Assembly: GCA_020024395.1 (NCBI GenBank)
Contig: JAHHTV010000018.1
Coordinates: 1-14,508 of the forward strand
Direction: 5' to 3'
DNA from: Anaerotignum sp.
GTDB lineage: Bacteria; Bacillota; Clostridia; Lachnospirales; Anaerotignaceae
DNA length: 14,508 nucleotides
In this document: positions 6,016 to 13,864 of the stretch, in pieces
How the letters are laid out: each line of letters opens with the position of its first letter
How positions within the stretch are numbered: the first letter of the stretch is position 1
Notes under the pieces: generated by a model
What the model was told of the DNA's origin: nothing
Database searches by the model: none
What the model saw: only the letters and a program-made list of their open reading frames with translations
Program-made: the position numbers and the translations under genes

Positions 6016-7401
6016 GTGCAGACAACAAAAGAAAATATGTTAGGCACAGCAGATGTTAAAACATTATTGAAACAGCTTGCCATTCCTGCAATTACAGCAC
6101 AAGTGGTCAATGTGTTGTATAATGTGGTAGACCGTATGTATATTGGGCATATTCCAGAAGTTGGGTCATTGGCATTGACAGGGGTTGGCGTATGTATGCC
6201 ATTGATTATGCTGATTTCTGCCTTTGCAGGATTGGTAAGCATGGGTGGTGCACCACGTGCATCTGTATATATGGGCAAAGGCGACCAAAAAGAGGCACAT
6301 CATATTATGGGAAACTGTTTTATGATGTTGGTGATATTGGCACTTGTGTTGACAGTATTTTTTTATATGTTTTCAAAGCCATTGCTATTGGCATTTGGTG
6401 CAAGTGAAAACACAATCACATATGCTGTACAATATATGAAAATTTATGCTTTGGGGACTGTATTTGTACAACTTGCATTGGGTATGAATGCTTTTATCAC
6501 TGCACAAGGTTTTGCAAAAATCAGTATGGCAACTGTTATGATTGGTGCGGTGTGTAATATCATACTGGATTTTGTGTTTATTATATTGTTGCATATGGGT
6601 GTAAAGGGTGCAGCACTTGCAACTGTGATATCACAAGCAGTTTCTGCAATATGGGTATTGCATTTTTTGACAGGCAATCAAACAAGATTGAAGTTGCAAA
6701 AACAATATTTTGTGTTACAGAAAAATGTAGTGATGCCCTGTTTGCTTTTGGGTATGTCACCATTTATCATGCAAGCAACAGAAAGTTTGATTAGTGTTTG
6801 TTTCAATGCGTCATTGTATCATTATGGTGGAGATATTGCCGTGGGAGCAATGACCATATTGACAAGCATTATGCAATTTTCTATGTTACCACTTATGGGG
6901 CTTTCACAAGGGGCACAACCCATTACAGGGTATAATTTTGGTGCAGGTAATGCCGACCGTGTCAGACAAACATTTCGTTTGCTTTTGAAAAGCAGTTTGT
7001 GTTATTCTTTGGTATTGTGGGCGATTTGTATGTTATTCCCAAGAATGATTGCCATGTTATTTAACCAAGAAAATGCAATATTACTGGATTATACAGCATG
7101 GGCAATGCGATATTATATGTTGATGACAGGTATATTCGGCATACAGATTGCTTGCCAGCAAACATTCATTGCCATTGGCAATGCAAAGACATCGTTATTT
7201 TTGGCAGTATATCGTAAAATATTGTTGTTAATCCCTTTGATTTATTTGTTGCCAATGTTTATGGAACAAAAAGATAGAGCAGTATTTTTGGCAGAGCCTG
7301 TGGCAGATTTTTTGGCGGTGGTGACAACAGCAACCATATTTGGTTATCAGTTCAAAAAGGCAATGCATAATTTGGAAGCACAGAAAACAGTAAGTTGTTG
7401 A
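6016..7401 (+). CDS. MATE-family multidrug/metabolite efflux transporter
   Basis: MATE proteins export cationic drugs or metabolites in exchange for sodium or protons. The 461-residue product fits the usual twelve-helix, two-repeat design. The N-terminal repeat opens with the family pattern LGTADVKTLLKQLAIPAI and YNVVDRMYIG. The second repeat holds LGMSPFIMQATESLISV and QGAQPITGYNFGAG. This resembles the MepA/NorM-like branch by eye; the substrate cannot be told. The GTG start at 6016 follows AAGGTG (6005-6010) at short spacing; the in-frame ATG at 6037 is an alternative. The gene is 34 bp after mnmE with no terminator between, so it is probably co-transcribed with it. It interrupts the usual mnmE-mnmG pair. 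Confidence 0.92.
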   Translation: MQTTKENMLGTADVKTLLKQLAIPAITAQVVNVLYNVVDRMYIGHIPEVGSLALTGVGVCMPLIMLISAFAGLVSMGGAPRASVYMGKGDQKEAHHIMGNCFMMLVILALVLTVFFYMFSKPLLLAFGASENTITYAVQYMKIYALGTVFVQLALGMNAFITAQGFAKISMATVMIGAVCNIILDFVFIILLHMGVKGAALATVISQAVSAIWVLHFLTGNQTRLKLQKQYFVLQKNVVMPCLLLGMSPFIMQATESLISVCFNASLYHYGGDIAVGAMTILTSIMQFSMLPLMGLSQGAQPITGYNFGAGNADRVRQTFRLLLKSSLCYSLVLWAICMLFPRMIAMLFNQENAILLDYTAWAMRYYMLMTGIFGIQIACQQTFIAIGNAKTSLFLAVYRKILLLIPLIYLLPMFMEQKDRAVFLAEPVADFLAVVTTATIFGYQFKKAMHNLEAQKTVSC

Positions 7402-7428
7402 TAAACAAGAAAAATGATATTTTATAAA
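7398..7428 (+). promoter_or_regulatory. Weak candidate promoter upstream of mnmG
   Basis: TTGATA (7398-7403) overlaps the end of the MATE gene, and TATAAA (7423-7428) lies 19 bp further on, a longer spacing than optimal. It would give mnmG-rsmG its own start after the MATE insertion. Weak, because the region is very AT-rich. Confidence 0.28.
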
Positions 7429-7467
7429 ACAATAATCATTATGCGTAAAAAACAGGAGGTATAATAT

Positions 7468-9348
7468 ATGTATGAAGCACAGACCATAGATATTGCAGTG
7501 ATTGGTGGTGGTCATGCAGGTTGTGAAGCGGCATTGGCTGCGGCACGTATGGGGAAAAATACAGTATTGTTTGCCATTACATTGGATAGTATTGCCATGA
7601 TGCCTTGTAATCCATCTATTGGCGGCAGTTCCAAAGGGCATTTGGTACGAGAGATTGATGCATTGGGCGGTCAGATGGGCAAAAATATTGATAAAACATA
7701 CATTCAAACAAAAATGCTGAACACAGGAAAAGGCCCTGCAGTATATTCTTTGCGTGCACAAGCAGACAAAAATAAGTATCACCAAGAAATGAAACATACA
7801 TTAGAACAAACCGAAAATCTGCAAATTGTACAAGCAGAAATCGTGGAGATATTGACAGAAAACAATGTTGTGACAGGTGTTGTGACAGCAGGTGGTGCAA
7901 TATATCGTTGTAAAGCAGTTGTATTGTGTATGGGTACTTATATGAAAAGCCGTTGCTTGAATGGGAATAATGTTGTGGAAAGTGGTCCAAACAATTTGAT
8001 GCCTGCAACAAAATTAAGCCAAAGCTTAAAAGATATGGGGATACGGCTATTCCGTTTCAAAACTGGCACACCTGCCCGTATGAATAAACGTTCTTTGGAT
8101 TTTGATAAAATGGAGCCACAATATGGTGATAGCGATATTGTACCATTTTCTTTTACCAATCAATCCAATGATATTGCAAGAGAGCAGGTATTATGCTGGT
8201 TGACATACACAAATGAAAAAACACACCAAGTTATTCAAGATAATTTGCATCGTTCTCCATTATTTAGTGGTTTGATTGAAGGTACAGGCCCTAGATACTG
8301 CCCTTCTATTGAAGATAAGGTAGTGCGTTTTGCAGATAAAGAAAGACATCAGCTTTTTATAGAACCGGAAGGCGAAAATACAGAAGAAATGTATATACAA
8401 GGCATGTCTTCATCGTTACCAGAAGATGTACAAATTGCGATGTATCGTACCATACCGGGTTTAGAACATTGTCAAATTACAAGATTTGCATATGCCATAG
8501 AATATGATTGTATTGATGCCACACAGCTCAAATTGTCATTAGAATTTAAGGATTTTGCAGGCTTGTTCTCTGCAGGACAATTCAATGGTTCTTCAGGATA
8601 TGAAGAAGCAGCAGCACAAGGTTTGATAGGCGGTATCAATGCAGTACGATATTTAGAAAACAAAGAACCCATTATTTTGCAGCGTTCTGATGGATATATT
8701 GGTGTTTTGATTGATGATTTAATCAGCAAAGGCACACAAGAGCCTTATCGTATGATGACAAGCAGAGCGGAATTCCGCTTGTTATTAAGACAAGACAATG
8801 CCGACCAACGTTTGACACCCATTGGTTATGAAATTGGTTTGATTGATGAAAGCAGATACCAAGCATTATTAGAAAAACAACGTTTGACAGAACAAGAAAT
8901 CAATCGTGTAAAAAAACGTTCCATTGCACCAAATGCAAAAACATTAGAAGTTTTGGCATTGCATAACAGCACACCCATTCAAAGTGGTGTCAAATTGTCA
9001 GACTTGATAAAACGTCCAGAACTAGATTATGAAAAATTGGCTTGTTTAGATGAAGAACGTCCCCAATTACCCACAGATGTCAAAGAACAAGTCAATATAC
9101 AAATCAAATATGAAGGTTATATCGGACAACAAATGAAACAAGTGGAACAATTCCAAAAATTAGAAAACCGCATGCTCCCTGATGATATGGATTATGAAAC
9201 CATACAAGGATTGCGTTTGGAAGCAAGACAAAAATTAAATGCCATTCGTCCTCGTTCTATCGGTCATGCTTCTCGTATTACGGGTGTGTCCCCTGCTGAT
9301 ATTTCTGTGTTGTTGATTTATATGGAACAGCAAAAACGGCAAATGTGA
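7468..9348 (+). CDS. mnmG: tRNA uridine-5-carboxymethylaminomethyl modification enzyme MnmG (GidA)
   Basis: MnmG is the FAD- and NADH-using partner of MnmE in tRNA U34 modification. The 626-residue protein has the N-terminal dinucleotide-binding motif [14 protein letters not shown] (9-22), then [24 protein letters not shown] (about 45-68), the family hallmark. The C-terminal domain carries [10 protein letters not shown] and [22 protein letters not shown], with the conserved GVSPADIS near the end, as used for MnmE and tRNA binding. Length is typical. The start ATG 7468 follows AGGAGG (7454-7459). It leads a tight unit with an unknown gene (10-bp gap) and rsmG. Family is certain. Confidence 0.97.
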   Translation: MYEAQTIDIAVIGGGHAGCEAALAAARMGKNTVLFAITLDSIAMMPCNPSIGGSSKGHLVREIDALGGQMGKNIDKTYIQTKMLNTGKGPAVYSLRAQADKNKYHQEMKHTLEQTENLQIVQAEIVEILTENNVVTGVVTAGGAIYRCKAVVLCMGTYMKSRCLNGNNVVESGPNNLMPATKLSQSLKDMGIRLFRFKTGTPARMNKRSLDFDKMEPQYGDSDIVPFSFTNQSNDIAREQVLCWLTYTNEKTHQVIQDNLHRSPLFSGLIEGTGPRYCPSIEDKVVRFADKERHQLFIEPEGENTEEMYIQGMSSSLPEDVQIAMYRTIPGLEHCQITRFAYAIEYDCIDATQLKLSLEFKDFAGLFSAGQFNGSSGYEEAAAQGLIGGINAVRYLENKEPIILQRSDGYIGVLIDDLISKGTQEPYRMMTSRAEFRLLLRQDNADQRLTPIGYEIGLIDESRYQALLEKQRLTEQEINRVKKRSIAPNAKTLEVLALHNSTPIQSGVKLSDLIKRPELDYEKLACLDEERPQLPTDVKEQVNIQIKYEGYIGQQMKQVEQFQKLENRMLPDDMDYETIQGLRLEARQKLNAIRPRSIGHASRITGVSPADISVLLIYMEQQKRQM

Positions 9349-9358
9349 GGAAATGACA

Positions 9359-9775
9359 ATGATTTGGCATATTCCCTTTCAACAAAACAAACAAAAAGCA
9401 ATATCCGTACCTAAATGCTTTTTTGTAAAAAAAACATTGCCGCAAGGCAATGCGACATGGATATATCAAAAATCACATTTGTATTGTTTGACACCACAGG
9501 GGGCGGCAAAGGCGTTTTTACAGGCAATGCAAAAAGAACAACATGAACAAGCAAAAATGTATTTATCTCGTACCATATCACAAGCAGATGTAGAAGAAAT
9601 GAAAAAAGATTTGGTATATGATAAAACATATCGTTTCTTTACAGAACAAAAAAGTGAAAAAATGTATCTGGTGGCATTGGCATCAGCAAAACGAAAAGAA
9701 ATGCTTTTTTTCTGTATGGTGGCAGAACCAGACGATTTAGGCACATGGAAAATATTAGGGATAGTACGGGAGTGA
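9359..9775 (+). CDS. Unrecognised 138-residue protein between mnmG and rsmG
   Basis: I do not recognise a family. Start: ATG 9359 is preferred over the in-frame ATG at 9353 because GAGG (9347-9350) is 8 nt upstream of it but only 2 nt from 9353. The gene lies 10 bp after mnmG and 4 bp before rsmG, in the same direction, so it is almost certainly part of that operon. The protein has no signal peptide or membrane segment and is probably cytosolic. Residues 45-70 (TPQGAAKAFLQAMQKEQHEQAKMYLS) look like one amphipathic helix, followed by a helix near 76-85 and two or three strands (MYLVALAS, MLFFCMVAE, WKILGIV). A helix that gathers residues before a curved sheet recalls NTF2-like/cystatin-type accessory domains; that is inference from appearance only. 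Cysteines at 20, 43 and 119 form no obvious metal motif. Confidence 0.8.
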   Translation: MIWHIPFQQNKQKAISVPKCFFVKKTLPQGNATWIYQKSHLYCLTPQGAAKAFLQAMQKEQHEQAKMYLSRTISQADVEEMKKDLVYDKTYRFFTEQKSEKMYLVALASAKRKEMLFFCMVAEPDDLGTWKILGIVRE

Positions 9776-9779
9776 TAAT

Positions 9780-10499
9780 ATGGAAAAAACAGCATTATTA
9801 CAACAAAGTTGTGCAAAAATGGGTGTCACATTGACAGAAGATATGACGGCACAATTTATGAAATATATGGATTTGTTGCTGTTATGGAATGAAAAAATGA
9901 ATTTGACAGCCATTACAGAAGAAAACGATGTGATATTGAAACATTTTGCAGATTGTATGAGTATATTGCCCCATTTGGCATTACAAGGCAATGAAAGTGT
10001 GATTGATGTGGGAACAGGTGCAGGTTTTCCAGGTATTCCACTGAAAATCGCCTGCCCTTCTATTTCTGTGACATTATTGGACTCTTTACAAAAACGGATT
10101 GGATTTTTGGAAGAAGTGACAAATACATTATCTTTGCAAAATGTAGTTTGTATCCATAGCAGAGCAGAAGATGGTGGGCAAAATCCATTGTATCGGGAAC
10201 AATTTGATTTGTGTGTATCTCGTGCAGTAGCAAATTTGGCAGTTCTTTCGGAATATTGTTTGCCATTTGTAAAAGTTGGTGGCAAATTGGCAGCTTTGAA
10301 AGGCCCAGATGCTGTAAAAGAAGTCGAAGAAGCAAAAGCAGCTTTGCAAAAATTGGGTGGCAATGTGATACAGATATTGGACGTGGAAATCCCTTTTACA
10401 GATTTACAACATAAACTGATATTGATTGAAAAAGTGGCACCAACACCCAAAGCATACCCTAGAAAAGCTGGAAAAATTAACAAAAATCCGTTAAAATAA
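9780..10499 (+). CDS. rsmG: 16S rRNA (guanine-N7) methyltransferase RsmG (GidB)
   Basis: RsmG methylates N7 of G527 in the 530 loop of 16S rRNA; loss gives low-level streptomycin resistance in other bacteria. The 239 residues contain the N-terminal helices with LWNEKMNLTAIT (35-46), the SAM-binding motif VIDVGTGAGFPGIPL (74-88), the second strand LLDSLQKRIGFLEEV (99-113) and SRAVANL (147-153) with KG at 174-175. Length is normal. GGGAG (9768-9772) is 7 nt upstream of ATG 9780. It ends the mnmG unit and is followed by a strong terminator. Confidence 0.96.
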   Translation: MEKTALLQQSCAKMGVTLTEDMTAQFMKYMDLLLLWNEKMNLTAITEENDVILKHFADCMSILPHLALQGNESVIDVGTGAGFPGIPLKIACPSISVTLLDSLQKRIGFLEEVTNTLSLQNVVCIHSRAEDGGQNPLYREQFDLCVSRAVANLAVLSEYCLPFVKVGGKLAALKGPDAVKEVEEAKAALQKLGGNVIQILDVEIPFTDLQHKLILIEKVAPTPKAYPRKAGKINKNPLK

Positions 10500-10502
10500 T
10501 AG

Positions 10503-10537
10503 AAAAAGCAGGCATTTGTCAAATGTCTGCTTTTTTT
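10503..10537 (+). terminator. Rho-independent terminator after rsmG
   Basis: AAAAAGCAGGCATTT (10503-10517) pairs with AAATGTCTGCTTTTT (10521-10535), with one G-U pair and a 3-nt loop, followed by further T residues. It should end the mnmG-rsmG transcript, making noc a separate unit. Confidence 0.92.
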
Positions 10538-10571
10538 GTTGTACTGTTTTTGCGAAAAGGGAAACTCGCCG

Positions 10572-10580
10572 TGATAAAAT
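10572..10580 (+). promoter_or_regulatory. Candidate extended -10 promoter for noc
   Basis: TGATAAAAT (10572-10580) fits the extended -10 form TG-n-TATAAT with one mismatch. No good -35 lies 17 bp upstream, which extended -10 promoters can tolerate. It sits between the rsmG terminator and noc and gives a leader of about 68 nt. Confidence 0.45.
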
Positions 10581-10654
10581 GAAGAAAAAGAAAAATTGCA
10601 CAAAAAATGAAATTGTTTTTGGGGCAAACCATCGAATATAAAGGAGCTGTTTTT

Positions 10655-11515
10655 ATGGAAGTTTTGAAGTTTTCAGAAATTCGGTTAAAGAAAGATGCTG
10701 TGGTGTATCAAATTCCCATTGAAAAAATACGTTCCAATCCTTATCAAAACCGCCGTTATTTCCAACGTACTGCATTAGAGGAGCTGGCAGCTTCCATACA
10801 AACATATGGCGTATTACAGCCAATTACCGTTAGAAAAATGAGTGGTGGGTATTATGAATTGGTTTCAGGGGAAAGACGTTTACAGGCGGCAGAATTGGCA
10901 GGAGAAACAACCATTCCTGCATTATTGGTACATATCAGCGAATATGATAGTGCAGTGATGGCGTTGGTGGAAAACATACAACGGCAAAACCTAACATTTT
11001 TGGAGGAAGCAGAAGGACTGCAAAGTTTGATAGAAGATTATGGATTATCACAAGAAGTTGTGGCAGAAAAAATATCGAAAACCCCTTCTTATATTGCGGA
11101 GAAATTGCGTGTTTTGAAATTAGAAGACCCACTGAAAAGGCTTTTGGTGGAACATGATTTTACAGAACGTCATGCAAAAGCATTGTTGCGTTTGCCAGAT
11201 ACACAAAGCCGCATGGCAGTTTTGGAACAAATGATAAAAGAAGAATTGAGTGTCAAACAAACAGAGGCATTGGTGGCAGAAACATTGGACAAGCTGTGTT
11301 GTGTGTATACAGAAAAACAGGAACAAAAAGAAAAACGATATGCCGCAGATTTTCGCTTGATTACCAATACCATGAAACAATCTGTGGCACTCATTCGCCG
11401 TACAGGCATTGATGTTTCATATGAGCAAAATGAAACAGATACAGATTTTGAAATTGTTGTGCGTATGCAAAAACAAAATCATTATATGAAAACAATGCAT
11501 ACAAATGAAGCATAA
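10655..11515 (+). CDS. noc: ParB-family nucleoid occlusion protein Noc
   Basis: ParB-family proteins bind a specific DNA site, then use CTP to slide and spread; Noc couples chromosome position to division-site choice. The 286 residues show the N-terminal CTPase core with IPIEKIRSNPYQNRRYF (20-36), LEELAASIQTYGVLQPITVR (41-60), GERRLQAA (72-79) and ENIQRQNL (106-113). The helix-turn-helix region (131-155) follows. Two details favour Noc over Spo0J: the TERHAKALL segment (170-178) and the C-terminal stretch FRLITNTMKQSVALIRRTGI (233-252), which resembles the end of Bacillus Noc. The N-terminus (MEVLKFSEIRLKK) is short but could form the membrane-binding amphipathic helix known for Noc. The start at 10655 has AGGAG (10642-10646) at 8 nt; an in-frame ATG at 10607 lacks one. 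The position after rsmG matches Bacillus. No parA follows here. Confidence 0.88.
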   Translation: MEVLKFSEIRLKKDAVVYQIPIEKIRSNPYQNRRYFQRTALEELAASIQTYGVLQPITVRKMSGGYYELVSGERRLQAAELAGETTIPALLVHISEYDSAVMALVENIQRQNLTFLEEAEGLQSLIEDYGLSQEVVAEKISKTPSYIAEKLRVLKLEDPLKRLLVEHDFTERHAKALLRLPDTQSRMAVLEQMIKEELSVKQTEALVAETLDKLCCVYTEKQEQKEKRYAADFRLITNTMKQSVALIRRTGIDVSYEQNETDTDFEIVVRMQKQNHYMKTMHTNEA

Positions 11516-11522
11516 TAAAAAC

Positions 11523-11562
11523 AATCAGCGTATACGTTATCAAACAAAAGTATACGCTGATT
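11523..11562. terminator. Shared hairpin between convergent noc and dehydrogenase genes
   Basis: AATCAGCGTATAC (11523-11535) and GTATACGCTGATT (11550-11562) are perfect 13-bp reverse complements with a 14-nt loop. Rightward, the following tract (TATTTGTC) is poor; leftward, GTTTTTATTATG is better. It probably terminates leftward transcription and, less well, noc. The loop is longer than usual for a terminator. Confidence 0.75.
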
Positions 11563-11573
11563 TATTTGTCATA

Positions 11574-12527
11574 TTAACAAATGATATTTTGTTGTTTTCC
11601 TGCTTCCCAAGCCAGTATGTTTGCAAATACGATTTCTGCTCTTGTGTATAATGCTTCATGAGAGGCAAAAGCAACATGTGGTGTGACAACGGTATGTTTG
11701 CTATGCATCAAAACATGGTCAGCAGGTACAGGCGGTTCCATTTCAAATACGTCAATCCCTGCACCAGCAATTTTATTTTGATTGAGTGCATCTGCCAATG
11801 CATTGCTGTCTACCACGCCGCCTCTTGCTGTGTTAAGCAGTATGGCATTTTGTTTCATCAATGCAATTTCTTTTTGTCCAATCAGCCCTTTTGTTTTGTC
11901 ATTTAGTGGCACATGCAAAGATACAATATCAGATGTTTTGAGCAATTCTTCCAATGATACATAAGCAATGCCCATATCTTTGATTTCTGGTTTTTCGCTA
12001 CGGCTGTATGCGACAACATGACAACCAAATGCTTGTGCAATTTTTGCAACTTTACAACCGATTGCCCCAGTACCTACAACGCCAAATGTTTTGCCATATA
12101 ATTCACTGCCAATCAATCCAGCTTTTGTGCCTTCTTTGCGGCATACAGCATCACAAGCAGTGATATTACGCAGTACAGAAATTGCCAAACCAAATGCCAA
12201 TTCTGCAACCGCATTTGTGGAATATCCTGCGGCATTGGAAACAGCAATTCCCCTTTCTTTGCAATAATCCAAATCCACATGGTCTACGCCAGTAAATGCC
12301 ACAGATAAGAATTTCAAATTTTTGCAATGCTCTAATACATTTTTTCCAATGGGTTGATTGGCAATGATAATCACATCAGCATCCTTGCCACGTTCTGCCA
12401 ATTCGTTTATGTCTTCTGTTTTGGTGTCATAGGCGACCAATGTATGCCCTTTTTCTTTGACAGTTGCAGATGCTTGTGCCAATTTTTCAGCAGTAATACC
12501 CAAAGGTTCTAAAATTACGATTTTCAT
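11574..12527 (-). CDS. D-isomer-specific 2-hydroxyacid dehydrogenase
   Basis: Enzymes of this family reduce 2-keto acids to D-2-hydroxy acids (lactate, glycerate, hydroxyisocaproate and others). The 317-residue protein has the split substrate domain, the Rossmann motif GVVGTGAIG (149-157), the catalytic triad Arg235 (in NTARGG), Glu264 (in FEMEPP) and His284 (in TPHVAF). After the second Rossmann strand it reads A-Y-S-R-S (173-177) instead of the acidic residue that favours NAD, so NADP use is possible. The substrate cannot be told from sequence. The ATG at 12527 is chosen because GGGAGG (12535-12540 on the plus-strand numbering, reading leftward) is 7 nt upstream; two other in-frame ATGs overlap or abut that site. 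It is transcribed against replication and converges on noc. Confidence 0.93.
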   Translation of the reverse strand: MKIVILEPLGITAEKLAQASATVKEKGHTLVAYDTKTEDINELAERGKDADVIIIANQPIGKNVLEHCKNLKFLSVAFTGVDHVDLDYCKERGIAVSNAAGYSTNAVAELAFGLAISVLRNITACDAVCRKEGTKAGLIGSELYGKTFGVVGTGAIGCKVAKIAQAFGCHVVAYSRSEKPEIKDMGIAYVSLEELLKTSDIVSLHVPLNDKTKGLIGQKEIALMKQNAILLNTARGGVVDSNALADALNQNKIAGAGIDVFEMEPPVPADHVLMHSKHTVVTPHVAFASHEALYTRAEIVFANILAWEAGKQQNIIC

Positions 12528-12559
12528 TGTCATACCTCCCATATGTGTTAATATACTTC

Positions 12560-12588
12560 ATTGTATGACTGTTTTTGATAAAAAGCAA
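12560..12588 (-). promoter_or_regulatory. Candidate promoter for the dehydrogenase
   Basis: On the minus strand, TTGCTT (-35, plus-strand 12583-12588) and TACAAT (-10, plus-strand 12560-12565) are separated by 17 bp. The -10 matches 5/6 and the -35 3/6. It sits just upstream of the dehydrogenase ribosome binding site and diverges from the promoter of the neighbouring gene. Confidence 0.5.
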
Positions 12589-12595
12589 TAAACAT

Positions 12596-12624
12596 TTTTC
12601 ATTTTTGGAGTATTATGCTATACT
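12596..12624 (+). promoter_or_regulatory. Extended -10 promoter for the ArsC/Spx-like gene
   Basis: TTTTCA (-35, 12596-12601) lies 17 bp before TATACT (-10, 12619-12624), which is preceded by an exact extended -10 TG-n (12616-12618). The expected transcript starts about 25 nt before the coding start. Confidence 0.65.
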
Positions 12625-12656
12625 GAGTTTATATTATAAAAAAGGAGTGCATGAAA

Positions 12657-13013
12657 ATGGCAATATTATTTTTAGAATATCCAAAATGCTCTACATGCAA
12701 AAATGCAAAAAAATGGTTGGAACAACAAAATATTATTTTTACAGACCGCCATATTGTAGAACAAAATCCAACAGCAGAAGAATTACAGGCATGGCACAAA
12801 AAAAGTGGATTGCCTTTGAAAAAGTTTTTTAATACAAGTGGCATATTGTATAGAGAAATGCAATTAAAAGACAAACTGCCCCAAATGACAGAACAAGAAC
12901 AATATGACCTGCTTGCAACAAATGGTATGTTGGTGAAAAGACCTTTGGTGGTTGGTGATGATTTTGTTCTGCTGGGTTTCAAAGAAGCAGAGTGGGAAAA
13001 ATTGAAAAAATAA
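12657..13013 (+). CDS. ArsC/Spx-family thioredoxin-fold protein
   Basis: This family includes glutaredoxin-like arsenate reductases and the redox-sensing transcription factors Spx and MgsR. The 118-residue protein has the N-terminal redox motif C11-S-T-C14 (after EYPK), the helix NAKKWLEQQNI, a middle helical region with LPLKKFFNTSG, and the conserved loop K-R-P-L-V-V near residues 97-102 containing the cis-proline position. It lacks recognisable Spx-specific features, so a family-level call (COG1393-type) is safest; arsenate reduction is not shown, and no ars genes are near. Start: AGGAG (12643-12647) is 9 nt before ATG 12657 and only 3 nt before the in-frame ATG at 12651, so 12657 is preferred though 12651 is possible. 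No clear terminator separates it from the following SIMPL gene (82 bp). Confidence 0.87.
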   Translation: MAILFLEYPKCSTCKNAKKWLEQQNIIFTDRHIVEQNPTAEELQAWHKKSGLPLKKFFNTSGILYREMQLKDKLPQMTEQEQYDLLATNGMLVKRPLVVGDDFVLLGFKEAEWEKLKK

Positions 13014-13095
13014 AAATAATTGGAAACTTTTTCAAAACAAATAACGTCTAATGTCAAAACAAAGTATGTATGAACATAGAAAGGGGTTGTTTGGT

Positions 13096-13833
13096 ATGAA
13101 AAAGTGGAAGCAAAAAGGAATTGCTTTTTTCACAGGTGTAGTGTTGTTATTGGGGGTACAGAGTGTGGCATTTGCACAAGAATTGCCACCAAATACCATA
13201 ACGGTTCATGGGACAGGGTCTGTCGAAGTAGCACCTGATATGGCACAAATATATCTCTCAGTGGAAAAAACAGCAGATACTGCACAAAAAGCACAGTCTA
13301 TGGCAAATGAAACCATAAAATCAGTTATAAATGCATTGAAAGAAATGAAAGTAACAGAAAAAGATATTATCACAGAAAATGTTTCTGTCTTTCCAAATTA
13401 TGAATATGAAGAAAATGGAAAAAGAATAGAAAGTGGCTATCGTGCTGATACAGCATTGCAGGTGACCATATATGATGTCAAAAAAGCAGGTGCATATGTA
13501 GATAAAGCATTACAGGCAGGTGCAACCCGTGTGCAAAATGTATCATTTACATTGTCCAATCCAGATGCATATTATGGACGTGCATTACAACAGGCAGTCA
13601 AAACCGCACAAAATTCTGCACAGGTGTTGGCAACGGCATATGGCAAAGAATTGGTGGGTGTTGTTTCTGTGTTAGAAGACAGTACAAACCGTACATTTGC
13701 AAGTAATGCAGATTATGCAAGAGCAGAAGGTATGGCAGTGCCCAAAGCAGGCGGTGAAAAACAGCAAACAGAAATCACTTATGATGATGTGACAGTAGAA
13801 GCATCTATCATAGCAGTGTATACATTTTCATAA
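13096..13833 (+). CDS. Exported SIMPL-domain (DUF541, YggE-like) protein
   Basis: SIMPL-domain proteins are extracytoplasmic; some form ring oligomers (BP26, YggE) and have been linked to stress tolerance, but the activity is unknown. The 245-residue protein has a clear signal peptide: basic start MKKWKQKG, hydrophobic core IAFFTGVVLLLGVQSV and AFA cleavage site after Ala27. The mature part opens with the family pattern TITVHGTGSVEVAPDMAQI (34-52) and holds ALKEMKVTEKDIITENVSVFP and RVQNVSFTLSN. No lipobox or cell-wall sorting signal is seen, so it is predicted secreted. The start ATG 13096 follows AAAGGGG (13080-13086); the in-frame ATG at 13051 would bury the signal peptide behind a polar stretch. 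Probably co-transcribed with the upstream thioredoxin-fold gene. Confidence 0.92.
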   Translation: MKKWKQKGIAFFTGVVLLLGVQSVAFAQELPPNTITVHGTGSVEVAPDMAQIYLSVEKTADTAQKAQSMANETIKSVINALKEMKVTEKDIITENVSVFPNYEYEENGKRIESGYRADTALQVTIYDVKKAGAYVDKALQAGATRVQNVSFTLSNPDAYYGRALQQAVKTAQNSAQVLATAYGKELVGVVSVLEDSTNRTFASNADYARAEGMAVPKAGGEKQQTEITYDDVTVEASIIAVYTFS

Positions 13834-13835
13834 AT

Positions 13836-13864
13836 AAAAAAGGAGCGTATATGCTCCTTTTTTT
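13836..13864. terminator. Bidirectional terminator shared by convergent genes
   Basis: AAAAAAGGAGC (13836-13846) and GCTCCTTTTTT (13853-13863) are exact reverse complements with a 6-nt loop. T tracts exist on both strands, so it can end the SIMPL transcript rightward and the last gene leftward. It overlaps the stop codon of that leftward gene. Confidence 0.9.

Noticed and set aside
5141-6028. Leftward 295-residue open frame opposite mnmE
   Set aside because: It is antisense to a certain gene, is Ser/Cys-rich in the manner of shadow frames, and has no family character.
6250-6263. CACGTG core as a possible parS site
   Set aside because: The flanks (GCACCACGTGCATC) do not match TGTTNCACGTGAAACA, and it lies within the MATE coding sequence.
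9755-10627. Leftward 290-residue open frame opposite rsmG
   Set aside because: It is antisense to rsmG and spans its terminator; the composition is that of a shadow frame.
10607-10654. Earlier ATG start for noc
   Set aside because: There is no ribosome binding site before 10607, while a good one lies at 10642-10646, serving ATG 10655.
13002-13035. TTGAAAAA / TTTTTCAA inverted repeat as a terminator after the ArsC/Spx-like gene
   Set aside because: The 8-bp stem has one G-C pair and an 18-nt loop, too weak to act as a terminator.
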